Part shown: positions 50,115 to 59,698 of the stretch, in pieces
Layout of the letters: every line of letters starts with the position of its first letter
Numbering within the stretch: position 1 is the first letter of the stretch
Source of the DNA: Planctomycetia bacterium
Lineage (GTDB): Bacteria > Planctomycetota > Phycisphaerae > UBA1845 > Fen-1342
Reading direction: 5' to 3'
Assembly (NCBI GenBank): GCA_015709575.1
Contig: CP054190.1
Location: 2,292,616 to 2,356,615 of the forward strand
DNA length: 64,000 nucleotides
Notes under the pieces: model-generated
Told to the model about the DNA's origin: nothing
What the model saw: the letters and a program-made list of their open reading frames with translations, nothing else
The model's database searches: none
Program-made: the position numbers and the translations under genes

Positions 50115-52924
50115 CAGAGCGCGTCGCGGATGCGGCTGCGATTCGCGTCCGAAACGCCTGCATCGGCGGCCTTCGCGAGCACTTCGCGCACCGCGGCAGC
50201 ATCTCCGGAAGCGCCCGTTCGCCACGCCCGCCAGCTCCAGGCCGTCATCTGCGTCGGGTCAATCCGCAGCGCTGCGTCGATCCAGCCGTCCACGAGGTCC
50301 GGCGGCAGGTCGCTGCGCTTCGCGAAGATTCGAACCAGGTCGGCATAGCTCCCGGCCAGCGCGGCGCGCGAGTCCGTTCCCGGACCCAGCACGCGCCGCA
50401 ACGCATCCTCCGCTTCCTGCACGAGGTCGCATGCGAGCAGCGCCGGCACGGCCCGCAGGCGCAGCGGAGCGGCCAGCGCATCAAACTTCTCACCCGAGAT
50501 GACCGGTAAGCGCGCGATGGCGTCGCGGATCAGATCCAGCGCCGTCGCGGCGCGGCGCGGGTCGGCGCGCAGCGTGTACTCGGCCTGCTCGCCGAGCGCG
50601 ATCGAGTGCAACTCCGGCAGGCGCGGAATCATCGGCTGGTAAAGCTCCGCCGCCCGCTTCGAATGCCCCGCGGCCGACTCGTAATCCTGTCGCAACGCCG
50701 CCACGGCGGCGGCCAGCCGGTAGCTCTCGGGAGCCATCGACAGCACCAGCGCATCCAGGTCGCTGCGCGCGTCCAGCGGTTCCGCCTCCGCCAGCATCCC
50801 CGAGACCACGTCCTCAAATCCGGGGGCGCGCACGAGTGCATGAAGTCCGCTTCGCCACACTTCATCCGCCCAGCCACCGCGCAGCGCGTCCCGCAGGTAG
50901 ATCGCCGATTCCGCGATAGGGGCAGGGAAGCGCAGCAGCGCCAGAAGCGCTTCGCGATCCGCCGGCGCGCGGCGCCGCTGCACCAGCCATGCCGTGTGCG
51001 CTCGACGCCGCCATTCCGCGGCGAGTCCCGCGTTGCGCTCGTCGTATAGCGTGCTCAGCATCTCCGAAGCGTACGCCTGTATCGCCTGTACGCGACCGAA
51101 TCCGGTCGCGCGTGCATCAAGCTGCCGCGCCGCCTCATACGCCTCGCGGCCGAGCTTCGCGACCACCTCCACGTCTCGCTGCGCGGCGTGCGCACCGCCG
51201 CGCGTCTCTTCCAGCAGCTTCACCGCCGCGAGACGGGCCGCCTCAAAGCGGGCCTCCATGACGCGCTCCGCGGCCGCGAGCTTGCGAAACGGTGTCAGCA
51301 GCGCCTGTTCCGCAACCAACCCCATCCGGATTGCTTCCTGGTTTCGGCCGTCGCGCATCGCCGGTGCGATCCGCGACTCCGCCAGCACGCCGAACCAGTT
51401 GGCCATCGCAGCCGTGGCGCAGCCGACCGCCGAGATCGTCACGACCATGGCGAGCGCTGAGCGTCTCAAAAGGGATGGCGGCCTCGCTTCGGCGGCCAGA
51501 CCGCGGAGCGTGGCCAGCGTGTCCGTCTGGATGGAATCGGACTCGCTCGGTGCGCCGGTTCGCAGCGCCGCCAGCAGCGCCCCGGCGATGCAGAAGAAAA
51601 TCGCCTGCACGCCCTCGAGACGCAGCCCCACGCCGACCAGCGCATCGGCCACCAGCGCCGCGAGCGCCGCCGCCAAGCCCAGGCGCATCCAGCGCGGCAC
51701 CGCCGGGCAATAGGCTCGGTACAGGTGCGAACCGGCTATCAGCAGCGCGATCAGTGCGCCGACGTAAGTCACCCCCCCCACCAGCCCGATCTCGGCCAGC
51801 ACCTCAAACACCTCGTTATGGGCGTGATCGAGCCAGTCTCCGGCAAACGCCGCCGGATCGAGCAGCCGGTCGCGCTGGCTCAACTCCCCCCCCGCCAACC
51901 TCGTGAACGCCCCGGCGCCATGCCCGGAGAATGGGCGCAGCCACCAAAGTTCCGCCGCGTACTGCCAGGCGTAGAAGCGGAACCGCATCGACCCGCCGCG
52001 CCCGAAGCCCGCCACCAGGCTCCACTGATAAATCCACCAGGCGCCCAGTGCGAGGATCAGCCCGCTGGCGGGAACCAGCCAGCGCCGCCATCGTGGTCCG
52101 GCGGCGATGAAACCGGCGACGCTGAGACCGACCGCCAGGCCGAGCACAGCGCCCCGCGAGAACGTGACGTATAGGCACAGCAGCAACGGAATCAGCGCCG
52201 CGCCGTAGGCCAGCGCCGTCGTCCGCGCGTGTCGTGCAACCGGCCCGCGCAATCGCAGCCCGGACAGGAACCCCATGATCGAGATAAGCGTGGCGGGCAG
52301 GATACAGGCGGCGATGGTGCTGGGGTTTCCAATCGGAAATCCGGGGCGGTGATGCGGATTGCGCTCGGCGTAGAACCACAGGCACAGCACCGCGCCGCCG
52401 ACTGACACGATGATCAGTGAATCCAGCGCCGCCCGGACGTGCCGGGCGTCGAGCGTCCAGGCCAGCGCCAGCGTCCAGGCGACGCTCAACGCATAGATCG
52501 CGGATTGCCCGATCGCGATAGCCGGGTCACCGGCCCATAGCGCACTGGCAAAGGACATGCCGACCCACCCGAGCAGCAGCGCCTGCGCCCCGAACCACAA
52601 CCCCCCGGCATCCCGGGTCCGCATTCCGCGCACCACCCCGCGCATCACTGCCACTGCCAGCAGCATCAGTCCGGCCACCGCCGCGACGTGAAACACCAAC
52701 GCCTTGATCTCGACCCCGCGGGCGGTCGAGATCGACCCGCCCAGCGACATCGCCTGAATCACGATTCGCAGAATGGAGGCATCCGACCATGGAATCGCGC
52801 TGGGAAAGGTCTGATCCCCGGGCGGCGAAATCAGGAAAAACGTCCCCGCCACCAGCGCGATCCAAAGTGCCAGCGCGCATCGCGAGACCGCGGAGGCGGT
52901 TTGATGTCCGGACTCAATGCTCAT
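50078..52924 (-). CDS. O-antigen ligase/Wzy-like membrane protein with helical C-terminal domain
   Basis: A 948-residue protein. The first 460 residues contain about 11-12 hydrophobic helices, with LDHAHNEVFEVLAEIGLVGG at about 370-390, the Wzy_C/O-antigen ligase signature. The C-terminal 480 residues are soluble, mostly helical repeats of TPR character (AALDLIRDAIARLPVISGE, LLEETRGGAHAAQRDVEVVA), joined by one further membrane segment near 490-510. Such proteins polymerise or ligate lipid-linked glycans at the periplasmic face; TPR-like tails occur in some planctomycete and cyanobacterial members. It starts at the ATG at 52924 and is divergent from murC. No glycosyltransferase lies next to it. 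Confidence 0.8.
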   Translation of the reverse strand: MSIESGHQTASAVSRCALALWIALVAGTFFLISPPGDQTFPSAIPWSDASILRIVIQAMSLGGSISTARGVEIKALVFHVAAVAGLMLLAVAVMRGVVRGMRTRDAGGLWFGAQALLLGWVGMSFASALWAGDPAIAIGQSAIYALSVAWTLALAWTLDARHVRAALDSLIIVSVGGAVLCLWFYAERNPHHRPGFPIGNPSTIAACILPATLISIMGFLSGLRLRGPVARHARTTALAYGAALIPLLLCLYVTFSRGAVLGLAVGLSVAGFIAAGPRWRRWLVPASGLILALGAWWIYQWSLVAGFGRGGSMRFRFYAWQYAAELWWLRPFSGHGAGAFTRLAGGELSQRDRLLDPAAFAGDWLDHAHNEVFEVLAEIGLVGGVTYVGALIALLIAGSHLYRAYCPAVPRWMRLGLAAALAALVADALVGVGLRLEGVQAIFFCIAGALLAALRTGAPSESDSIQTDTLATLRGLAAEARPPSLLRRSALAMVVTISAVGCATAAMANWFGVLAESRIAPAMRDGRNQEAIRMGLVAEQALLTPFRKLAAAERVMEARFEAARLAAVKLLEETRGGAHAAQRDVEVVAKLGREAYEAARQLDARATGFGRVQAIQAYASEMLSTLYDERNAGLAAEWRRRAHTAWLVQRRRAPADREALLALLRFPAPIAESAIYLRDALRGGWADEVWRSGLHALVRAPGFEDVVSGMLAEAEPLDARSDLDALVLSMAPESYRLAAAVAALRQDYESAAGHSKRAAELYQPMIPRLPELHSIALGEQAEYTLRADPRRAATALDLIRDAIARLPVISGEKFDALAAPLRLRAVPALLACDLVQEAEDALRRVLGPGTDSRAALAGSYADLVRIFAKRSDLPPDLVDGWIDAALRIDPTQMTAWSWRAWRTGASGDAAAVREVLAKAADAGVSDANRSRIRDALCQEFPALCEQIR

Positions 52925-53260
52925 GCGGATCCGCTTCCGTCGGAGGGGTCGCCGCGCACCCCGGGATAAGCGCCCTCACGCGACAAGGGGGCGCGTGCAT
53001 TCCGATCGGAAGTGTACTCGCACAGCGACCGACACGAGGGGTTGTGCCTTTAGTCCGGCCGCGCCCGGTCGGCGCCGCCGCCAGTTCAGCCGATGATTCG
53101 CGTCGCTGCGCGATCAACCGCGAAAAAGTGCGCAAGATTGCGCCGAATTCGCTCATGGACTTCGGCGTCGTAACCGATATTGCGAGTACGAGGGATTCGC
53201 TTCGAGCACGGACGTTCGTTGCCCTTCCGCCCGCCCCCGCATACTTTCATCAGGTCGTTC
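52925..53260. other. Divergent promoter region, no gene seen
   Basis: 336 bases between divergent starts of the Wzy-like gene and murC. No frame has a ribosome site and protein-like composition. I saw no convincing -35/-10 pair in either direction and no repeat. Confidence 0.4.
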
Positions 53261-54709
53261 ATGACTTCCCTGGCACTCCATCCGGCCTGCAGCAGCGTGG
53301 CAGAATCCATCAATCAGGCTGACTTTCGCGGCCGGCGCATCCACATGGTGGGCGTCGGCGGCTCCGGCATGTCCGGGCTGGCCGGGGTACTGCTCCGCGG
53401 CGGCGCCCGGGTCAGCGGCTCCGATGCGCGCATGTCCATCACGCTCGCGCGCCTCGCCGACGAGGGCGTTCGGGTCTTCGTTCAGGGCGATGGGCATGGC
53501 CTGCCGGCCGACGCGGAGATGGTCGTCGCCTCGGCGGCGATTCCGGCCGATCACCCTGAGCTGCGCGCGGCGGACGAGCGCGGTATCCGCGTGCTCCGCT
53601 ACGCCGAGATGCTCGGCGTCGTGATGAAATTCAAGCGCGGCGTCGCCATCAGCGGCACGCACGGCAAGAGTACCACCACCGCCTGGCTCTCGTTTGTGCT
53701 GCGTGAGACCGGGCTGGACCCCTCGTTCGTGGTCGGGGCCGCCGTGGAGCAGCTTGGCGGATCCAGCGGGGTAGGCGGCGGGGAGCACTTCGTCGTCGAG
53801 GCCTGCGAATTCAACCGGTCGTTCCTGAACATGAATCCCACGTTCGCCGCCGTGCTGAACGTCGAGGCCGATCACCTGGACTATTATCAAGACCTCGACG
53901 AGATCGTCGGGGCCTTTCATGACTTCCTGAACAGCATCCGCCCGGACGGGTTGGCGGTCGTCAACGGCGATGACCCCGCCGCACGCCGCGCGCTGAACGG
54001 CCGCGAATCCGGAATCGAAACATTCGGCCTCTCCGCGGGCAACACCTGGCAGGCGGAGGATCTCGCGCTATCCGGCGGCTGTTATGCCTTCAACGTCCTG
54101 CGGCAGGGGCAGATGCTGGGGCGGGTGGCCTTGAAAATCGCCGGTCGGCACAACGTCATGAACGCCCTGGCGGTCATCGCGCTGGCGTCGCGGCTCGGCG
54201 TGCCGTGGGGGCCGCTGTCGCGTGCGCTGGGCGAGTTCCGCGGTGCGCGTCGCCGGCTTGAGCAGCGCGGCGTGGTGCGCGGGGTGCGCGTCGTGGACGA
54301 CTATGCCCACCATCCCAGTGAAATCCGCGCCACGCTGGCTGCGGCACGCGAAAGGTACACGCCGCAGCGCGTGTGGGCGGTGTTTGAGCCGCACCAGTAT
54401 TCGCGCACGCGCCGACTGGCGGACGACTTCGCGACGGCCTTCGAAGCGGCCGATTGCGTCCTCCTGCCGGACATATACGCCGCGCGGGACACCGCCGAGG
54501 ATCGTGCCGCGATCAACTCCGGACAGCTTGCCACCCGCATTCGAGCCGCCGGCACGCAGGCCGTCCATATTGCGGATCACGCCGGCATCATCGAGTATCT
54601 TGCGAAACATGCGCGAAGCGGAGACCTCGTGTTGACGATGGGCGCAGGCGGAATCGGGAAGGTGGCGGATGAGCTGGTGCAGCGGCTTGGAGGCGATCTG
54701 TCGGCCTGA
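53261..54709 (+). CDS. murC: UDP-N-acetylmuramate-L-alanine ligase
   Basis: A 482-residue cytoplasmic Mur ligase that adds L-alanine to UDP-MurNAc using ATP, the first amino acid step of the peptidoglycan stem peptide. Domain 1 has GVGGSGMSGLAGVL (31-44) and SGSDARMS. Domain 2 has the ATP loop SGTHGKSTTT (131-140), VEACEFNRSFLNMNPTFAAV and LNVEADHLDYY with the Mg-site His. Domain 3 has RRRLEQRG, VVDDYAHHPSEIRATL, AVFEPHQYSRTRRL and LTMGAGGIGKVAD. The ATG at 53261 gives the usual length. murB overlaps its end by 41 bases, so the two are coupled. It shows that peptidoglycan precursor genes are present in this planctomycete-like genome. Confidence 0.97.
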   Translation: MTSLALHPACSSVAESINQADFRGRRIHMVGVGGSGMSGLAGVLLRGGARVSGSDARMSITLARLADEGVRVFVQGDGHGLPADAEMVVASAAIPADHPELRAADERGIRVLRYAEMLGVVMKFKRGVAISGTHGKSTTTAWLSFVLRETGLDPSFVVGAAVEQLGGSSGVGGGEHFVVEACEFNRSFLNMNPTFAAVLNVEADHLDYYQDLDEIVGAFHDFLNSIRPDGLAVVNGDDPAARRALNGRESGIETFGLSAGNTWQAEDLALSGGCYAFNVLRQGQMLGRVALKIAGRHNVMNALAVIALASRLGVPWGPLSRALGEFRGARRRLEQRGVVRGVRVVDDYAHHPSEIRATLAAARERYTPQRVWAVFEPHQYSRTRRLADDFATAFEAADCVLLPDIYAARDTAEDRAAINSGQLATRIRAAGTQAVHIADHAGIIEYLAKHARSGDLVLTMGAGGIGKVADELVQRLGGDLSA

Positions 54710-55550
54710 AGTCCCGCTGCGCGACTTCACCTGGTACCGCCTCGGCGGCCCGGCCCGCTGGTTTGTCACGCCGCGCGATGAATCCGAATTGTCCGATGCG
54801 CTCGCACGCTGCAAGGCTGCCGGCGTCCCCTGGCGGGTGCTTGGCCGCGGCGCAAACGTCCTCGTCCGCGATTCCGGTTTCGACGGCGCCGTCATTTCGC
54901 TCCGCCCGCCCTGCTTCGACGAATTCGCGATCGACGGCGAACAGGCCACGATCGGCGCGGGTGCGGACTTCACCAAGGTCGTGACGCGAACCATTCGGGC
55001 CGGACTGGCCGGGCTGGAGGCGCTGGCCGGCATCCCGGGCACAATGGGCGGAATCATCCGCATGAATGCCGGCGGCCGACACGGCGAAATTGCCGCATTC
55101 GTGCGCGACGTGCGCGTTCTTGACGCGGATGGTGCGATTCGCACGCTTTCGCGCGAGCAGGTCGGGTTTACTTATCGTCACACGAATCTCGACGGGTGCG
55201 TCGTACTGGGAGCCACGCTGGCCCTTTCGCGCGGCGACTCGGAATCACTGACCGCGCGCTTCCGCGACATCTGGAACCAGAAGTATCAGACGCAACCCCC
55301 TGTTTCCGATCGATCCGCCGGCTGCGTGTTCAAAAATCCGCCCGGTCAGTCGGCGGGCGCACTGGTCGATCAGGCCGGACTCAAGGGGCGGCAAGTCGGC
55401 GGTGCAACGATCAGCCCAAAGCATGCGAATTTCATTGTTGTGGACGATTCCGCCACCGCTCAGCACGTCCTTGACCTGGCCGCGCTTGCACAGGAGGCGG
55501 TGTTCGAGCGGTTCGGCGTTCGGCTGGAGCGGGAGATAGAGGTTTGGTAG
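54669..55550 (+). CDS. murB: UDP-N-acetylenolpyruvoylglucosamine reductase
   Basis: A 293-residue FAD-dependent reductase that converts UDP-GlcNAc-enolpyruvate to UDP-MurNAc with NADPH. The FAD-binding signature sequences are present: YRLGGPARWFVTPRDESEL, GRGANVLVRDSGFDGAVI, GIPGTMGGIIRMNAGG. The catalytic Ser lies in SAGCVFKNPPGQSAG, and ISPKHANFIVVDDSATAQHV follows. It lacks the insertion of E. coli-type MurB, so it is of the shorter Gram-positive-like form. The ATG at 54669 lies inside murC (41-base overlap); a later start would cut conserved residues only slightly, so the exact N-terminus is the least certain part. Confidence 0.96.
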   Translation: MSWCSGLEAICRPEVPLRDFTWYRLGGPARWFVTPRDESELSDALARCKAAGVPWRVLGRGANVLVRDSGFDGAVISLRPPCFDEFAIDGEQATIGAGADFTKVVTRTIRAGLAGLEALAGIPGTMGGIIRMNAGGRHGEIAAFVRDVRVLDADGAIRTLSREQVGFTYRHTNLDGCVVLGATLALSRGDSESLTARFRDIWNQKYQTQPPVSDRSAGCVFKNPPGQSAGALVDQAGLKGRQVGGATISPKHANFIVVDDSATAQHVLDLAALAQEAVFERFGVRLEREIEVW

Positions 55551-55685
55551 CCGCCCGGATTGCTGAAGGGCGCCACGTGTCGATTTGATCGTTCGCAAGA
55601 CGGTCGCCCTCTGCCGACCCCCGCCGCACAGGCGATATCATCGTTCCATTCGCGGCCGTCGAGCCGCCCTGACAAGGACGCCCGA

Positions 55686-56483
55686 ATGCCGGCCGCGCCG
55701 CTGCTTGATGTGAAGGGCCTCTCGATCGCCTTCGGCGGCCTGAAGGCCGTTCAGAATTTCGGCCTCTCGCTCTACCGCGGTGCATTGCACGGCTTGATCG
55801 GACCAAACGGCGCGGGCAAAACAACCGTCTTCAACCTGCTCACCGGCGTCTACGCGACGCAGGCCGGCAACATGGCATTGGGCGGCCGATCGCTGCTGGG
55901 GCTGCCGCCGCACCGCATCGCCGAGGCGGGGCTGTCCCGCACGTTTCAGAACATCCGTCTGTTTCGCGATCTGACCGTGCTGGACAACGTCCGGCTCGGC
56001 TGCCATGTCCGCGGTCGTCATTCGCTGCTTCCGACGCTGCTGCGCTCGGCCGGCTATCTGGCGCAGGAACGGGCGATCACGGAGCGCTGCGAGGAGCTGC
56101 TCCAGATTTTCGGGTTGCACGAACGCGCTCACGAGGCCGCGGGCTCACTGCCTTACGGCGATCAGCGCCGCCTCGAAATCGCACGGGCGCTGGCCACCGA
56201 GCCGAAAATCATTCTGCTCGATGAGCCGGCCGCGGGAATGAACCCGCAGGAGAAACTGTCGCTGGCCGATACGATCCGCGACATTCGCCGCCGCTTCAGC
56301 CTCACAATCCTGCTGATCGAGCACGACATGGGGCTGGTCATGAAAATCTGCGAGGCGATCACCGTGCTCGACTATGGGCAGATCATCGCCGAGGGTCCGC
56401 CGGACCACGTGCAGAGCCACCCGAAGGTGATCGAAGCCTATCTTGGCGCCCCGGCCGAATTGCCGGCCGGCGCGGTCGTATGA
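55686..56483 (+). CDS. LivG-type branched-chain amino acid ABC ATPase
   Basis: A 265-residue ABC ATPase of the LivG subfamily. Walker A GPNGAGKTT (39-47), Q-loop region FQNIRLFRDLTV, signature LPYGDQRRLEIARAL, Walker B ILLDEPAAGMNP and switch His in LLIEHDMGLVMKI are intact. The LivG-specific C-terminus is present (LDYGQIIAEGPPDHVQSHPK, VIEAYLGA). The normal partners LivF, LivH, LivM and a binding protein are missing from its immediate surroundings, so it is an orphan here unless the rest is elsewhere. The ATG at 55686 is preceded by AAGGA. It sits between murB and a DUF72 gene on the same strand without tight coupling. Confidence 0.9.
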   Translation: MPAAPLLDVKGLSIAFGGLKAVQNFGLSLYRGALHGLIGPNGAGKTTVFNLLTGVYATQAGNMALGGRSLLGLPPHRIAEAGLSRTFQNIRLFRDLTVLDNVRLGCHVRGRHSLLPTLLRSAGYLAQERAITERCEELLQIFGLHERAHEAAGSLPYGDQRRLEIARALATEPKIILLDEPAAGMNPQEKLSLADTIRDIRRRFSLTILLIEHDMGLVMKICEAITVLDYGQIIAEGPPDHVQSHPKVIEAYLGAPAELPAGAVV

Positions 56484-56522
56484 TCGGGTCTGCACCCGAC
56501 GACGACGCGGTAGGATGCCGCC

Positions 56523-57605
56523 GTGTCCGCTCGTCGCGACGACCCCCGGCAGCCTTCGCTCTTCCCCGGATGGGACCAGCCCAGCCCAGTTTCACCCACG
56601 CATCGAAATGCTCGCGGCGCGGGCCGCGCGCGCGGCACGGACGGCGAGGCGGCGATCATGCCGGCGGCAGTCGATGACGATGTACGCAGGTTGGCCGCGG
56701 GTCTCCCGTCGCTGATCCGACTGGGCACGTCGTCGTGGTCGTTCGCCGGGTGGCGCGGACTGGTCTACGAAGCGGAGCACAGCGAGTCCGCGCTGGCCCG
56801 CTCGGGACTGGCGGCGTACGCGCTCCACCCCCTGTTCCGCACCGTCGGCGTCGACCGCACCTACTACGCGCCAGTCGCGGCGCCGGTCTTCGCCGCGTAC
56901 GCCGCCAGCGTGGCCAGTGACTTTCAATTTCTCGTCAAGGCCCACCAGGACGTCACCTCTCCGCGTGTTCGACGGAGCCGAACGCCACGCACAGCGCCGA
57001 GCGGCCAGGCCGAGCTGAACCCGCGCTTCCTCGATTCGGGCTACACGGCCGACGCCGTTGTTGCACCGTTCGTCGCAGGGCTGGGTGATCGCGCCGGGCC
57101 GCTCGTGTTCCAATTCAGCCTGCTCTCCGCGGGCGAGCGCGGCAGCGCACCGGCGTTCATTGACCGGCCGCACGAGTTCCTTCGCCGCTTGCCTCGCGGA
57201 CCGCGCTACGCCGTTGAGGTGCGAAACCGGGAGTTGCTCACGCCGCAGTATCGCGACGCCCTGTTGGACGCCGGCGCGTGCCATTGCTGCTCGATTCACC
57301 CATCCATGCCCCCTGCCGCGGATCAGGCCGCGTTTCTCGCCGGGGCGGGATTCGCCGAGGTGATCGTGCGCTGGATGCTGCATCACCGTTGGGACTACGA
57401 GGCGGCGGCTGCGCACTACGCGCCGTTTGATCGTCGGATCGACCTCGACGAGCGAACTCACTCGGCGCTGACGCTGCTGGCGGTCGAAGCGGTTGCGGCG
57501 GGTACTCCGGTGATGGTGATCGTCAACAACAAGGCGGAAGGCTCGGCTCCGCTGACGGTGCGCGAACTGGCGCATCGGATTCATGAAAAACTCGTGAAGC
57601 CATGA
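56523..57605 (+). CDS. DUF72-family protein (YecE-like)
   Basis: A 360-residue cytoplasmic TIM-barrel-like protein of the DUF72/YecE family, function unknown. Signatures are IRLGTSSWSFAGWRGLVYE near residue 65, HPLFRTVGVDRTYYAPVAA, FQFLVKAHQDVTSPRV, YAVEVRNRELLTPQYRDALL and VMVIVNNKAEGSAPLTVREL near the end. It is longer than the usual 240-280 residues because of a 60-residue basic N-terminal extension from the GTG at 56523 (AGGA upstream); an internal ATG near 56658 would give a more typical length. The next gene starts four bases before its stop (ATGA overlap), indicating translational coupling with the phosphodiesterase. Confidence 0.8.
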   Translation: MSARRDDPRQPSLFPGWDQPSPVSPTHRNARGAGRARGTDGEAAIMPAAVDDDVRRLAAGLPSLIRLGTSSWSFAGWRGLVYEAEHSESALARSGLAAYALHPLFRTVGVDRTYYAPVAAPVFAAYAASVASDFQFLVKAHQDVTSPRVRRSRTPRTAPSGQAELNPRFLDSGYTADAVVAPFVAGLGDRAGPLVFQFSLLSAGERGSAPAFIDRPHEFLRRLPRGPRYAVEVRNRELLTPQYRDALLDAGACHCCSIHPSMPPAADQAAFLAGAGFAEVIVRWMLHHRWDYEAAAAHYAPFDRRIDLDERTHSALTLLAVEAVAAGTPVMVIVNNKAEGSAPLTVRELAHRIHEKLVKP

Positions 57606-58834
57606 GGACCACGCGCCCGGTCGCAGAACTTCGCCCGCGATCCGCGTATCATCCCGGCGTGATGACCCAATCCCCCACATCCTTCGTGTCGAATGCCTGT
57701 CAGTCCGGGGCCGGAGGAATCTCGCCCCGGCGCCGTCGAACGAACCGGCCGGCGGCGTGGCTTCGAGTCGTTCTATTGTTCGCCGCAGCGCTCGCCACGC
57801 CGACCGGAGCCGCACTGACTCACGCCGCGCCGCGCGTGATCGTGATCTCGATCGACGGGCTGCGGCCGGATGCAATCTCGCCGGAGACGACGCCAGCGCT
57901 GGCCATGCTCCGCGACGGCGGGCTGTGGGCGGCCGAGGCGATCAACGACCTGCCTTCTGTGACTTTGCCGAATCACACTTCGATGCTGACCGGACTGCCG
58001 ACCAGCGTTCATGGCATGATCGCCAATACCACCGTGCCGGGGTTCGTCCGGTTTCCCACGATCCTGAGCACCGCCCGCGCCGCCGGACTCAGGGCGGGAT
58101 TCTTCGCATCCAAGACGAAGATGCGCTATCTTGCCCCACCCTCGGAGATCGACGTCTCCAAAATCGAATCGAACCTGGACCTGCTGGTCGACGCGATGAT
58201 CGAGGCGCTGCAGGGCAATTCGCCGGACGTGCTGTTCCTGCACCTGCGCGAGCCGGACTCCACCGGCCACGCCAAGGGCTGGCTCTCGCCGGAATACCTC
58301 GACGCGGTGGCGTGGTCGGACGGACAGGTGGCGCGGGTGGTGGAAACGCTCGGCGACTCGCTCACCCGCGCCGACGCAGCTCGGCCGACCTATGTGCTGA
58401 TTACCGCGGATCATGGCGGCGTAAGTCTCAACCACTTCGAAAATGTCCCGGAGAATCGTCGCATCCCGTGGATCCTCGCCGGTCCGGGCGTGATCGGCGG
58501 CCGAATCGACCGGCCGGTGACGACCCTCGACACCGCTCCGACTGTGCTGGCCCTGCTCGGGCTGACGGCCGATCGGCCGCTCGAGGGATGCGCGCTCGGG
58601 CCGGGAAGCGGGGCGGCATTGACGGCGAGGCGGCCGGACCCGGGGGCTTCCAGGCGCAGTGCAACGACCGCGACGAACCTGCAATCAAGTGCGCGCGCCG
58701 ATTCCGCGGCGGCGCCGTGTGAATCGACCGATTCGGTGCCCCTGGTCGGCGGCCCGTGCGCGCTGATCGGGCTGGCGGTCCCGGCGGGGCTGTTACTGGT
58801 GCGCAGCCGACTGGATCGAATCCGAGCGCGCTGA
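57602..58834 (+). CDS. Secreted alkaline phosphatase/phosphodiesterase family protein
   Basis: Up to 410 residues. It belongs to the type I phosphodiesterase/nucleotide pyrophosphatase group of the alkaline phosphatase superfamily. Metal and nucleophile segments are IVISIDGLRPDAIS (first Asp), SVTLPNHTSMLTGLPTSVHG (Thr nucleophile), REPDSTGHAKGW (Asp/His) and LITADHGG with NHFENVPENRRIPWI (Asp-His and final His). A hydrophobic segment near residue 55-75 is the signal peptide or anchor. The end (PCALIGLAVPAGLLLVRSRL, then RIRAR) is a hydrophobic helix followed by basic residues, like a membrane or sorting anchor. It may start at 57602, overlapping DUF72 by four bases, or at the ATG at 57662. 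Confidence 0.83.
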   Translation: MRTTRPVAELRPRSAYHPGVMTQSPTSFVSNACQSGAGGISPRRRRTNRPAAWLRVVLLFAAALATPTGAALTHAAPRVIVISIDGLRPDAISPETTPALAMLRDGGLWAAEAINDLPSVTLPNHTSMLTGLPTSVHGMIANTTVPGFVRFPTILSTARAAGLRAGFFASKTKMRYLAPPSEIDVSKIESNLDLLVDAMIEALQGNSPDVLFLHLREPDSTGHAKGWLSPEYLDAVAWSDGQVARVVETLGDSLTRADAARPTYVLITADHGGVSLNHFENVPENRRIPWILAGPGVIGGRIDRPVTTLDTAPTVLALLGLTADRPLEGCALGPGSGAALTARRPDPGASRRSATTATNLQSSARADSAAAPCESTDSVPLVGGPCALIGLAVPAGLLLVRSRLDRIRAR

Positions 58835-59158
58835 GGGGCCTTTTGCAGGGCTGTGCCCAGCGGCCGCAGCGGCGCGCCACTCAGTCACTTCAGGCAGTGG
58901 TTCCAGCAACGACGCGCTTCTCCGGGTGGTGTGAGCGTGCTGCAAGCGGTGCGGGCGTTCGGCCAGCGCCGCCACGGACACCGTGGAGACTCCCCTCGGC
59001 GACACCACAACCGCTCACGGTGGTGAGGTTCTGCCGCGCGCGCCATGCCCTTGGCGACGGAGAACGTCTTGGGCATGCCGGAACCCGCGTCGAGATTCGT
59101 GCCGGTATGCTATTCGGATCATCCGACCGTCGGCACATCCCACCCAAAGGAGCGCCCC
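58835..59158. other. Intergenic region without a supportable gene
   Basis: 324 bases of GC-rich DNA with short frames on both strands but no ribosome site linked to a protein-like sequence. AAAGGAG near its end is the ribosome site of the next gene. I see no repeat or clear promoter. Confidence 0.4.
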
Positions 59159-59608
59159 GTGCTCAGATCGATCCTGGCCGTCGTCCTCTCGTACATCGTC
59201 ATGGCTGCAATCGTCATCAGTGCCTTCATGGGCCTGTGGTACGGGCTGGGGCCTGACGGCCTGCTCCAGCCGGGAAGTTACAAGGGCAACATGGTCATCA
59301 CGCTGGCCGCCCCGTCAATCACAGTCGTCGCGGCGCTGCTTGGCGGATGGATGTGCGCGCGGATCGGGCGCGGCGGCCGGCCGGTGATGGCGCTGGCAGG
59401 CGTGATGCTGGGGCTGGGGTTGACGATGGCGTACTTCACGCTTCAGAAGCCGTACCCGGCTGACCCGCGCCCGCCGGGCATGACGGTCGAGGACATCATG
59501 AAGGTGGGCCGCGAGCCGGCCTGGGTGGCGATCTTCAACCCGGTCGGCGGGGCGACCGCGGTGCTGATCGGCGGGCTGCTGCTGGCCAGGCCGAAAAAGG
59601 CCGCGTGA
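59159..59608 (+). CDS. Small multi-pass membrane protein
   Basis: A 149-residue protein with four hydrophobic segments (LRSILAVVLSYIVMAAIVIS, NMVITLAAPSITVVAALLGG, PVMALAGVMLGLGLTMAYF and VAIFNPVGGATAVLIGGLLL) and a short basic end PKKAA. The start is a GTG at 59159 with AAAGGAG seven bases before it; the frame extends to 59045 with less plausible sequence. It is the last chromosomal gene before tRNA-Pro and the integrated element. No known family is recognised; the topology resembles small DUF-type integral membrane proteins. Confidence 0.7.
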   Translation: MLRSILAVVLSYIVMAAIVISAFMGLWYGLGPDGLLQPGSYKGNMVITLAAPSITVVAALLGGWMCARIGRGGRPVMALAGVMLGLGLTMAYFTLQKPYPADPRPPGMTVEDIMKVGREPAWVAIFNPVGGATAVLIGGLLLARPKKAA

Positions 59609-59698
59609 GCGGCGGTCGGCGGCGCGCGGACGGCGTGGCGCACGGCCGGCAGCGTGGCGGGGACTGTCGGGCATGCGTATGATCGGTCCGCCGGGTTA

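Noticed and set aside
58885..59076. Short minus-strand frame in the spacer before the small membrane protein
   Set aside because: Arg/Cys/Trp-rich sequence with no ribosome site and no homology that I recognise; probably chance.
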